DNA of 64,000 bases from Salvelinus alpinus (lineage: Eukaryota > Chordata > Actinopteri > Salmoniformes > Salmonidae): NCBI RefSeq assembly GCF_045679555.1, contig NC_092091.1, positions 76,280,730 through 76,344,729 on the forward strand, in the 5' to 3' direction. This document shows positions 54,018 to 64,000 of the stretch, piece after piece; position 1 is the stretch's first letter, and every line of letters starts with the position of its first letter. The notes beneath the pieces are model-generated. The model did no database searches, was not told the origin of the DNA, and saw nothing but the letters and a program-made list of their open reading frames with translations. A program made the position numbers and the translations under genes.

Positions 54018-56947
54018 TAACTGTAAAGTACGTCGCCATTGAAACGACTACCGCTACAATCGACCTGTTCTCTACGTTCCTGCACCCAACCAAAACAAAG
54101 TGTCAGAGCACAAGAGTAACAAAGGGTTAAAGGACGATCAAAAAGTAGACCAATGTTCTTTAGAAGCGCCACTATGTGAAGAACTAAAGCGAGAATTCTT
54201 TTCGAAAAGGGTAAAAGATAAGTCACAAGGACTAGACGGGGAATTGCCGGACACCAGGTCCGCAGGAATTGACACCCTTAGCAAGTTAAAAATCAAATTT
54301 CTCCCACTCGAGACCCTATCCAGGGCCCGCTCGATCAAGAAACAAGCCCACAGGCTGTGTCTATAGACTCTGGTACAAAGGTTGCGAAGAAAAAGGTCAA
54401 AAGCGTCGCTAAAACAAAGCCCACTCAAAATCAGAAGTCAATCTGTTTTCACCTTGAACAGAAATGGCACATCACGTCGTTGCGAATGACCACTCCACTT
54501 TGTGGGGAATGTGTCCACTAAACGTGAACGTGGTCTAAACGACCGTACCTGGAAACAGTCCTGGAGGACTGCTTAACTTGTCATGTGCTAATTGATTCGG
54601 GCACGACAATATCGCTCACCTCTCAAACATTGTTCAATGATCTCAAAATGGCTTTGAAGCAAACTAAACGTTGGTTAAAAGTGGAACGATGCGATACTAC
54701 ACTTCGAGGTTTCACTCAGACTACCTCATCTCTCACATTGAGAATCATGCTGAAACTAGACTTCCAGGACGTATCGCTCGTTCACCCTGTGTATGTTACC
54801 AGTCTCAAATCTGAACCCCTGCTACTTGGAGCAGACTTGATGGATCGGTTACTACCACTGATGGATTGGAAAACCAACCATGTATGGTCACAAGTCACAG
54901 TGCCTTCTCTAATGACCACACTGTCTTCCCTTAACGCAAGTTGCAACGCAGTCATCCACGAGGGGTATCTGTCAAAAGCACCCCTTTGGTAAAAATACGT
55001 TTAGAAATCTCTTGGTGTAGAAACCGACCCAAGGAGATATTACGATATCTCGACACATTCAATCAGCAAACATGATTGACCATTCTTTTCATGATTTTGA
55101 GCCAGAAGTCTCTGTGAATGAGCAACTTCCCTCCTCCTTGGTGTTGTGCAATCCTGTAGTTGAGATTAACTTCTCTGGCCCTTCGGACACTTCTGCAAGC
55201 ACCGCGGCTGTCTCAGCAAGTAAAACATCGACTCGCAGAGTGTACTCTGCTTCCTATGATATATATCAGATATCCTCGTCTCAGTTCGCAGGTACTGAAG
55301 AAGTTGCCACACGCATACGCTGTGGTGACTGACAAGCTTTGACAGCCACTATTCATTTTGAAGCACAAACACCAGGAGATTTGGTTGAAAGGTTACAGCC
55401 ATTCTCATAACAACGGGGAAGCTGACAACTCGTACATAGGATCCAAACTTGTCCTTTGTGCCTTGAACACCAATACCAACCGCTGGTGGGGGGATCCCGA
55501 GACATGAAGGGGGGGGGAATGCTAGCCCAGACCCATGATGAGCCTCATCGAGGCCGATGAGGGGGGGGGGTTAAGACTATGTGCAACACTGTATGAGGCC
55601 GCCAGAGCAGAAAACAAATCTAGTTGTAAACTTCCCCATGAGAACAGAGAGGAGTGGACAGGCCCCTAAGATAGGATAACCTTAGAACACATCTAAGATA
55701 TTAGGAATCTCCAGAACAGTCTTCTGATGGTTAACACACATGCCACTAATAAATAGAACCATCCATTCCTTCAGGAGGAAGGTTATTAGAAGTCATGAAC
55801 CATGATCACACCGCGTACGACTGATTGAGTCGGGATGTTAGCTCCTCCATAGATAACATAGCTATGAAAGGGACTCCTTCATATCTATCACCACTACAAT
55901 GGTGTAAGACACATTGACGTGTAGTAAAAGTACTACAGGTCCACCTAAACAGGTCTTGAGGTCGACATCAATTCTTACCGACCTCCATGCATTGACCTGG
56001 AAATGATCTGATGACTTCAGACTCATTCTGAACAGGTTGTAGCCTACCCGGATACTTGGTTTCTTTCCCTTGGTATGTACGCTCGTGTAAGCACAAACAA
56101 TGGAACATTTAATGAGGATTTATGCTCGGATCACTTAAGGGTCCGAACAAAATACCAGCCTTAGTAAAGTTGAAAATGTACTCTTAGGCCTTTTGACTCT
56201 ACAGCTACAGTACTCACCAGTTCTCCACAGAGGTCCATAGGTCATCCAAGGTAGACTGCCCGAAGCTGGTGCCTTCCAGCTATAGACGTATCATATAGTT
56301 ATCAACTTAGGATAGTGCCCCAAGCAACACACCGCAAATTAGGAACACCCTAAATATGACAATAGACAATGCCATGATAGGGTCAGACCTTATACATATA
56401 TAGAATTCAGTTCAATTAGATGATTTTGGTTTGATAACTATATTTTGTATATCTTTTGGTTTTGCTTTAATTTCTTTTAGTTTTATTTCCATTGACACTT
56501 AAGAAGTGATAGAGTCATAAACAAGTTCCCCATACAACCATCGCTTAGTGCCACAACACCACTCATTTGGGAAGAAATGTAATTATGTATTTCATGAGTG
56601 TGTGTGCGTTGTTAACATCTGCCTAAGTTACTGCCTAGATCCACCAGCCTGGACGACGGGTCCGGAACGGCGATCCCAATCCGGACAGCCGCTGCCCATC
56701 CTTGTAGTGGCCTGCTCCATTTGCAGAAATCCTACCCGGGTCGACCACCAGAGGGGGACTGCAACGGCGATCACCAACTGGACATCCACCGCCCAACCTT
56801 GTGGTGGACTGCTCCGCTCTCAGAGAGCCTACCAAGTTCAACCACCAGAAGGGGACTGCAACGATGATCCAGAACCAGGACATCACGTGGTCATTATTTT
56901 TATGTTGGTTTGCAATTTGCAGGATAATCACAAGATTGAACCCACCA

Positions 56948-59558
56948 GAGGGGGACTGTCACGACGTGGCCCTTTTGGGTGTATATCGTGGCTCCCCCTC
57001 TCACTCTCTCTCCCACATCAGGTTTTACAACGGTCATAAATTCCTGGTAGAAACTCTCAGTGTGAAGGGAGAGCCTACGGAGAACAAATACAATATCCTT
57101 GCCAAAACTCCTAATCTCCAAAATGGGAGAATTAAACAATATTTATATTTTTGAGAATGTGGGAATGGTCCATGGACACTTAAGGGACAGTCATGTCGAG
57201 TGTGTTTCATTTGGTGATCTCATGAAGGACAGGAAACACACATTACTGTGTCTTTGGATGTGTACACTTCTCAATTATGGGGTTTACATCTAAATGTTGT
57301 GAAATGTATATGATTACATATTAATCTATTTGTGAAAAGATGAAATGTGATGTTAGCCTTCTAAATGAGAGTGCGGGTTTTCATATTAAGTTTAACTAGT
57401 CAGTGGCCAAGCCCTCGTGAGCACAGCCATGACACAGCGTCATGGAACGCCCCCTTTTCTACAGAGTATAAAACCACTTCCGACAAAATGTACATTAGAT
57501 CAGAAAACATGAAGCGGTAGCTACATGTTGAAATGGTTAACTTCTCTAGGGTAGGGGGCAGCATTGGGAATTTTGGATGAAAAGCGTGCCCAAATCAAAC
57601 TGCCTGCTACTCAGCCATGAAGGTAGACTATGCATATAATTAGTAATTTTGGATAGAAAACACTCTGAAGTTTCTAAAACTGTTTGAATGATGTCTGTGA
57701 GTATAACAGAACTAATATGGCAGGCAAAAACCTGAGAAAAAATTCAACCAGGAAGTGGGAAATCTGAGGTTTGTAGTTTTTCAACTCTTTGCCTATCGAA
57801 TACACAGTGTCTATGGGGTCATGTTGCACTTCCTAAGGCTTCCACTACATGTCAACAGTCTTTAGAACATTGTTTGATGCTTCTACTGTGAAATGGGGGC
57901 GAATGAGAGGGGATTGAGTCAGAGGTCTGCCAGAGAGCCATGAGCGTTCACGTAGTTAGCTTGCGTTCCATTGCATTTCTGAAGACAAAGGAATTCTCCG
58001 GTTGGAACATTATTGAAGATGTTAAAAACATCCTGAAGATTGATTCTATCGATTGACATGTTTCTACGGACTGTAACGGAACTTTTTGACTTTGTCTGCA
58101 CCTAGTGATCGCGCCTCATAAATTTTGATTACTGGGCTAAACGCGCGAACAAAAAGTAGGTATTTGGACATAAATGATGAACATTATCGAACAAAACAAA
58201 CATTTATTGTGGAACTGGGATTCCTGGGAGTGCATTCTGATGAAGATCATCAAAGGTAAGTGAATATTTATAATGCTATTTCTGACCTCTGTTGACTACA
58301 CAACATGGCGGATATCTGTTTGGGTTGTTTGGGCTCTGAGCGCTGTACTCAGATTATTGCATGTGCTTTTTCCGTAAAGTTTTTTCGAAATCTGACACAG
58401 CGGTTGCATTAAGAAGAAGTGGATCTAAAATTCCTTGCATAACAGTTGTATGTTTATTATGAGTATTTCTGTAAATTCATGTGGCTCTGCAAAATCACCG
58501 GATGTTTTGGAACTACTGAACATAACGCGCCAATGTAAATTCATTTACCAAACAAAACATACATGTATTGTGTAACATGAAGTTCTATGAGTGTCATCTG
58601 ATGAAGATCATCAAAGGTTAGTGATTAATTTTATCTCTATTTCTGCTTTTTGTGACTCCTCTCTTTGGCTGGAAAAATGGCTGTGTTTTTCTGTGACTTG
58701 GCTCTGACCTAACATAATCGTTTGGTGTGCTTTCGTCGTAAAGCCTTTTTGAAATCGGACACTGTGGCTGGATATACAACAAGTGTATCTTTAAAATGGT
58801 GTAAAATACTTGTATGTTTGAGGAATTTTAATTATGGGATTTCTGTTGTTTTGAATTTGGCGCACTGCAGTTTCACTGGCTGTTGACGGGGTGGGACGCT
58901 ACTGTCCCACATACCCTAGTGAGGTTAAGAAATACAGCTCTCCCAAAGGACAAGGCCAGAGAACGTGGAGATCATTCCCACGTTGAAATGGCAATTAAAT
59001 CTACAAACTAAAGAACAAAACATACACTCGGAAATATGTAAATTGCTATTTATTTTAGAATGTGCGGGTGTTCATGTTCAAAGTATTAACAATTTCTATG
59101 AGTGTAGTTATCCTCTATGAGTTTCTCGCTCTTGAGCGGTCCCCACCCCTTTCCTTTGTCTACCAAGCCGTCATATCAGTTTTGTCCTTGTATCATCTAG
59201 TAACCAATGTATGAACTATTTGTGTGTGTTTATGTAATTCTGTGATTGATTAAGTTAGTTAGTAAATAAATAATTAAGCCAAATGTATATATCGCTTATA
59301 CATGATTCTATGCTAGTGTTCGTGCAGATATCCAAGGGTTTGCGACGTTCAGTAATGAGACTGATGAGGTCAAAATTCATTAATAAGCAACTGTTTTGAT
59401 AAGATATGAAAATATCTGAAGTTATATTCCGGAAAATGAAACTCTAAACATGTTCCCGTGGTACCCCGACTTCCTAGTTAATTAAAGTTACATGTTTAGT
59501 TTAATCGCAAAATGAAATTACACAGAATTTATAATATACAGTCTTCACATTTAATGAT
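56948..59558 (+). mobile_element. 3' LTR of the fossil, split by a piggyBac-like insert
   Basis: It starts TGTCACGACGTGGCC right after the purine tract AGAGGGGGAC. A TATA-like box (GAGTATAAAACC, about 57465) lies before the insert, and the LTR resumes at 58929. The right boundary is uncertain and is placed at the next Tc1-like element. Confidence 0.6.
57541..58924. mobile_element. piggyBac-like non-autonomous element with TTAA target repeats
   Basis: TTAA flanks both sides (57537-57540 and 58925-58928). The ends CTTCTCTAGGGTA and TACCCTAGTGAGG are inverted copies with two mismatches. TTAA duplication is the hallmark of piggyBac elements. The 1384-base interior has no transposase. It contains two related modules, about 58170-58520 and 58530-58850, 361 bases apart and marked by TGAAGATCATCAAAGGT. 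Confidence 0.8.
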
Positions 59559-60972
59559 AGTCAACGACACGACATACTCATTCATGGGTTTTTCTTTATT
59601 TTTACTATTTTCTACACTGTAGAATAATGATGAAGACATCAAAACTATGAAATAACACATATGGAATCATGTAGCAACCAAAAAAGTGTTAACATACCTT
59701 TTGGTTTGTTTATCTTTGAGATTCAACGTAGCCACCCTTTACAACGATGACAGCTTTGCACACTATTGGCACTCTCTCAACCAGCTTCATGGGGTAGTCA
59801 CCTGGAATGCATTTCAATTAACAGGTGTGCCTTATTAAAAGTTAATTTGTGGAATTTCTTTCCTTCTTAATGCATTTGAACCAATCAGCTGTGTTGTGAC
59901 AAGGTGGGGGGTATACAGAAGATAGCCCATTTGGTAAAAGACCAAGTCCATATTATGGCAAGAACAGCTCAAATAAGCAAAGAGAAACGACCGTCCATCA
60001 TTACTTTAAGACATGAAGGTCAGTCAATTCGGCACATTTCAAGAACTTTGAAAGTTTCTTCAAGTGCAGTCGAAAAAACCATCAAGCCCTATGATGAAAC
60101 TGGCTCTCATGAGAACCGCCACAGGAAAGAAAGACTCAGAGTTACATCTGCTTCAAAGGATAGGTTCATTAGAGTTACCTGCCTCAGAAATTGCAGCCCA
60201 AATAAAATGCTTCACAGAGTTCAAACAACAGACACATCTCAACATCAACTGTTCAGAGGAGACTGTGCGAATGAGGTCTTCATGGTCGAATTGCTGCAAA
60301 GAAACCATCACTAAAGGACAACAATAAGAATAAGAGACTTGCTTGGGCCAAGAAACATGAGCAATGGACATTAGAACGGTGGAAATCTGTCCTTCTTCGT
60401 GAGACGCAGAATAGGTGAACGGATGATCTACACATGAGTGGTTCCCACGTAAAGCATGGAGGAGGAGGTGTGATGGTGCTTTGCTGGTGAAACTGTATGT
60501 GATTTATTTTGAATTCTAGGCACACTTAACCAGCATGGCTACCACAGCATTCTGCAGCGATACACCATCCCATCTGGTTTGCGCTTAGTGGGACTATCAT
60601 TTGTTTTTCAAAAGGATAATGATCCAACACACCTCCAGGCTGTGTAAGGGCTTTTTGACCAAGAAGGAGAGTGATGGAGTACTGCATCAGATGACCTGGC
60701 CTCCACAATCACCTGACATAAACGCAATTGAGACGGTTTGGGATGAGTTGGACTGCAGAGTGAAGGAAAATCAGCCAACAATTGCTCAGCATATGTGGGA
60801 TCTCCTTCAAGACTGCTGGAAAAGCATTCCAGGTGAAGCTGGTTTGTTACTAAATGATTCCATATGTGTTATTTCATAGTTTTGATGTCTTCACTATAAT
60901 TCTACAATGTAGAAAATAGTAAAAATAAAACCCTTGAATGAGTAGATGTGTCCAAACGTTTGACTGGTACTG
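59559..60972 (+). mobile_element. Tc1-like element next to the gene D stop codon
   Basis: The right end TTTGACTGGTACTG is followed by TA; the left end is worn. The plus strand at 59904-60314 encodes the N-terminal transposase (MARTAQISKEKRPSIITLRH, SIRHISRTLKVSSSAVEKTI). Positions 60601-60850 encode the C-terminus (WPPQSPDINAIETVWDELDC). Frame breaks lie between. Its end lies 20 bases from the gene D stop. Confidence 0.92.
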
Positions 60973-60992
60973 TATATATTTTTTTAACAAAT

Positions 60993-62823
60993 TCATTTCA
61001 GGAGATCCGGCCTGTGTTTGCGCTGGTGCGACTTCAGATGGTCCAGTTGTTTGAAGCGGAGTCCACATACAGCGCAGCAGTACGGTCTCTCCCCAGTGTG
61101 GATACGCTGGTGCACCTTCAAATTGTCTGCCCGAGTGAAGCGCTTGTCACACATGGTGCAGCGGTGAGGTTTCTCCTGTGTGTGAATGCGCTGATGCAGT
61201 TTGAGGTTCCAAAGCCGATTGAACTTGTTCCCACAGATGGAGCAGCAGTAGGGCTTGTCTGTCGTCTGGCTGCACTTGTGCCTCTTCAGGTCAGAGAAGG
61301 AAGTGAAGCCCTTGCCGCATTGGCTGCAGAGGTGGAGTCCCTCGGCCTGGTGGACCCGCTGGTGGACCTTGAGGTTGCAGGCCTGGGTGAAGATCTTACC
61401 GCACTGGGTGCGCGAGTATGGAGGTCCAGACCCTGACCCTGTGCTCAACCCTCTACCCATTTCGTGTTTCTGCTTGTGGGCCTTGAGGGAAACGGAGTCT
61501 GGGAAGGTCTTGGTGCATTGATTGCAGGCGTGACACCTCCCTCCTCCTCCTCCTCCTCCTCCTCCTTTTCCCTGCTCTTGTGAATGATCGCTGAGGTTTA
61601 AAGAGTGTCCAAAGTTGCCAGCAGCACCATACAGGCTCTCTGTGTTGTTGTTGTGGGCTGAGCTTCCAGAGTGGATGGAGGTTAGCACCCTGTGGCCAGC
61701 TCTGCTACCCAACTCCGGCACACCGTGTTCGGGGTACAAGACACTGGAGTCCTGCAGGTACCCCTCCTCGTTTATCAACAGGCAGTTCCGTTCTCCCACC
61801 TCTGGGTGGGGGGATGGCGTTGGCGATCCCACCTGCTCCCTCTGGCTCTGATGGGGGTCAGGCATCTGGGAGCGATGGTGGTCTCCCCCCTCAGACCCCC
61901 CCAAGTTCACTTGGTAGTGACCCGCAGCTCCGTAGCTCAGTGCCCCCAGACGAGACGGAGAACCAGGAAACCTATCCAGCCCTTCTATGTCTACAAGATG
62001 GCCGCCACCACCACTACCGTCGCAACCAGACTTCTCAAAGCCGCCCACCAGTTCCTTCATGCTGTAACGAGGGCGGTAGAGAGGGTCGGTGGGGTCCCCT
62101 GCGTCTCCCTCGGGGCCCGGAGGTTTAGGCCCCTGGTCTAGACCAGACCCCCAGTCAGCCTGGCACTGCTGCAGCTCCTGCTCACTGAAACTCTTACTGG
62201 GCCCCGAGACGTCCGAACCATCGGCCCCTGAAAAACACAGGAGACATGAGGCATTGGCAATAGTAGAAACGGTAGTAGAGTAACTAACGCTCAATTTGAA
62301 CTTAAAGTTTCAAGTTGACAACATATTAGAAGCTACTCTCCTTATCATTCTCATCATCATAAAAAGTAGGCTATTGTCTGTGTTATATTTGTGGTAAACT
62401 CCTCAACTCACCGTCCAGGCAGAACTCCCATCTCTCCCGTAACTCAGTGTTGTGGAGAGGCTCCTCTTTCAGCAGACTGTCCAGCTTCTGACCTCCGACC
62501 TCTGTGGACTGGAAGAGGAAATGAATGAGTCGATTCTGACTAAATTATGGATGAACTGACAGTGACTGAACAGAGCTGACATGATGGTCCCCTATTCTTC
62601 CTGACAATCAGTTCTAATCTGTTCTGTACAATATAGTTCTAAACGAACATTCCGTAACACTGGTGTTTAGTCAGTCCCCTACCTACCTCAGAGGTTCTCC
62701 TAGGGCTGGTGGCCTCAGCCTCCTCCAGATCATGGAAGGCTGTTTCCCCGGCCACACCCCCACAGCTGCTCCACTCCTCCCCTGGTACCTTCTCCTGCTT
62801 CAGGCCACGCCCCCTCTCCACAC
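60993..62823 (-). CDS. Gene D: six-finger C2H2 zinc-finger protein, first exon not found
   Basis: Exons in minus order: 62823-62687 (exon 2, one copy of the repeat unit, donor GAG|GTAGGT), 62508-62412 (exon 3) and 62227-60993 (exon 4), matching genes B and C in size and phase. Exon 4 starts GADGSDVSGPSKSF and ends in six finger units. Finger 2 reads YSRTQCGKIFTQACNLKVH, with Arg where the first zinc-binding Cys should be. Finger 3 is the C2HC-like form seen in B and C. A run of nine Gly precedes finger 1. The last codon before the TGA is AAA instead of the GCC (Ala) of B and C, and a Tc1-like element starts 20 bases further on. No exon 1 is seen up to 64000, and a minisatellite and a LINE fragment occupy the expected interval. 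Either exon 1 lies beyond the window or the gene has lost its start. Confidence 0.85.
61537..61567. repeat. Coding trinucleotide repeat (GGA/GGG, poly-Gly) in gene D
   Basis: CCTCCTCCT on the plus strand encodes a nine-Gly run on the minus strand just before finger 1. Genes B and C have only four Gly at this place. Confidence 0.9.
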
Positions 62824-63015
62824 CTGGCCACAGGTAAACAAAGAGAACATTTCATTGCAAGTAAAAGGAAAGGGCCTAGATTGAAACAACAGACTGAGCA
62901 GATCAGAGTGCGATGACGGGTAAGTGTAAAAATGTCTCCTGAATAGAAACCAAGTAAAAGTACCTATAAATGTATTTGTTCTTTTGAGAACCATGAGTCA
63001 GTCAGCAGTAGTGAG

Positions 63016-63401
63016 CGTTCTGGAGTTGAGCCAGACCAGGGTGAAGTAGCGCTCTGAAGTTGAGCCAGACCAGGGTGAAGTAGCGCTCTGAAGTTGAGCT
63101 AGACCAGGGTGATGTAGCGCTCTGAAGTTGAGCCAGACCAGGGTGATGTAGCGCTCTGAAGTTGAGCCAGACCAGGGTGAAGTAGGCGGTGATGTAGCGC
63201 TCTGAAGTTGAGCCAGACCAGGGTGATGTAGCGCTCTGAAGTTGAGCCAGACCAGGGTGAAGTAGGCGCTCTGAAGTTGAGCCAGACCAGGGTGAAGTAG
63301 CGTTCTGAAGTTGAGCCAGACCAGGGTGATGTAGCGCTCTGAAGTTGAGCCAGACCAGGGTGATGTAGCGCTCTGAAGTTGAGCCAGACCAGGGTGAAGT
63401 A
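63016..63401. repeat. 34-base minisatellite, about 11 units
   Basis: Tandem GCTCTGAAGTTGAGCCAGAC followed by CAGGGTGAAGTAGC, with two forms (GAAGTAGC and GATGTAGC) and one 13-base slip near 63185. It lies upstream of gene D exon 2 on the minus strand, where intron 1 is expected. It gives a spurious open frame on the minus strand. Confidence 0.95.
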
Positions 63402-63524
63402 CCTGCGACTACAGGTGTGGTAGACATTCAGAGATGATTTTGGACCGGTAGGAAAAAGTTGATTCCTGCTTTTTGGCCAACCCGTACGTTGTGTCAGGTT
63501 GGGTGAAGGACAAACTGGGAGCGG

Positions 63525-64000
63525 TTACATCTGTGAAAGTTTTGAGAAGTGGAATTGTATAGAGTTTTTGTGCATCCTCCGCCCAAAGGCAGGGGGCGCT
63601 GCGCATCACACGTTTCAACCTGTGTTGTGCTTTGCTCTCTGGAGCAGGACACCCCTCAAAGGAGTGACCAGTAGGGTGGCGTTGAGTGCAGAGGTGGATC
63701 AGATGAAAAGGAATACTCTTAGTGTTTGTGACGCCCGCCTTTTGGTGAGTTGTAGACCCGGTGGCTATGGCGAGACTGAGAATACCCTGTCTGTCTTGTT
63801 GAGCTTTGAAACAGATTTTCTACCTGATAAAGGTCAGGTTAGGTTACATTTGATATTCTGTGAGGGCCCATGTTCCGAACATGCTATGGTGCTGTAGGTG
63901 TCAAGGATTTGGACATTGCAGCAGTGTGTAGAAGGGAGATCCCACAATGTGAGAAGTGTGCAGGAGGGTATAGTCAGACAGAGTGTAATGAAGGGATAGA
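63525..64000 (+). mobile_element. LINE ORF1-type fragment running off the window
   Basis: The plus strand reads SRVALSAEVDQMKRNTLSVC, then ENTLSVLLSFETDFLPDKGQ and a CQGFGHCSSVCRREIPQCEK zinc-knuckle region to the window end, with frame breaks. It has the same ORF1 type as 44590-45660. Confidence 0.78.

Larger units (their letters stand above)
52344..59558 (+). mobile_element. LTR-retroelement fossil: gag-like and protease-like parts plus 3' LTR
   Basis: The plus strand shows a gag-like region from about 52344 to 53100 and a retropepsin-like protease region near 54580-54990, recognised by a LIDSGTT-type active-site motif and LLLGADLMDRL downstream. A purine tract lies next to the 3' LTR at about 56940. 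No reverse transcriptase, integrase or 5' LTR was recognised. The element is broken, with many breaks and large losses. It is interrupted by a Tc1-like element (53112-54017) and, in the LTR, by a piggyBac-like element (57541-58924). The class is uncertain; Ty3/Gypsy-like is one possibility. It is old relative to both inserts. Positions 55340-56640 are probably its interior, with nothing else recognised. Confidence 0.7.

Noticed and set aside
56548-57154. Open frames around the LTR start
   Set aside because: They fall in repeated non-coding sequence next to the purine tract and across the LTR border. No domain is recognised.
63002-63427. 141-codon frame on the minus strand
   Set aside because: It lies wholly within the 34-base minisatellite.

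Overview
The window looks like a salmonid fish (salmon, trout or charr) zinc-finger gene cluster, heavily colonised by transposons. The organism call rests on several Tc1-like element families with salmonid-type inverted ends, on tRNA-derived SINEs paired with a LINE that has the same 3' tail, and on LINEs with (CAAAT)n-type tails. Genes carry vertebrate GT-AG introns. Nothing prokaryotic or viral in the living sense is present.

Host genes. Three paralogous C2H2 zinc-finger genes share one four-exon plan: a short first exon with a conserved coiled-coil segment, two small middle exons, and a large last exon with six fingers. Gene B (18000-20593, +) and gene C (29930-35021, +) are complete by inspection. 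Gene D (60993-62823, -) has exons 2-4 but no first exon in the window. Gene A (7024-9108, +) has exons 1-2 and then runs into a 100-base assembly gap. Gene F (16638-16920, -) is a lone first exon, head-to-head with gene B. A different, larger zinc-finger gene E (40485-44570, -; four exons, about 1061 residues, seven fingers) lies tail-to-tail with gene C. Two decayed copies of its last exon sit at 1919-2593 and 24960-25637.

Layout. Positions 1-9108 and 23044-32939 are two copies of one segmental duplication, offset by about 23 kb. They share nested insertions at identical positions: Tc1 in SINE, a solo LTR, pseudogene E plus LINE, a second LINE, a deleted Tc1, a minisatellite, then gene A or C. 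Between them lie a long LINE (9842-13163), two Tc1-like elements, one of them split by a solo LTR (14133-16605), the F/B gene pair, and a LINE carrying a SINE. Positions 35101-39700 hold more Tc1-like and hAT-like elements. Positions 44590-51467 hold LINE pieces and a near-perfect 82-base-arm palindrome. Positions 52344-59558 are a broken LTR-retroelement fossil, itself invaded by a Tc1-like and a piggyBac-like element. The right edge has gene D, a 34-base minisatellite and a LINE ORF1 fragment.

Most striking signal. At the exon 2/intron 2 junction of gene C, a 63-base unit made of the last 36 exon bases plus the first 27 intron bases, including the 5' splice site, is tandemly repeated 18 times without a stop codon. 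Each unit offers the same in-phase splice donor, so the protein could in principle vary in steps of 21 residues. Genes B and D have the unit once. Gene A has three units before the assembly gap.
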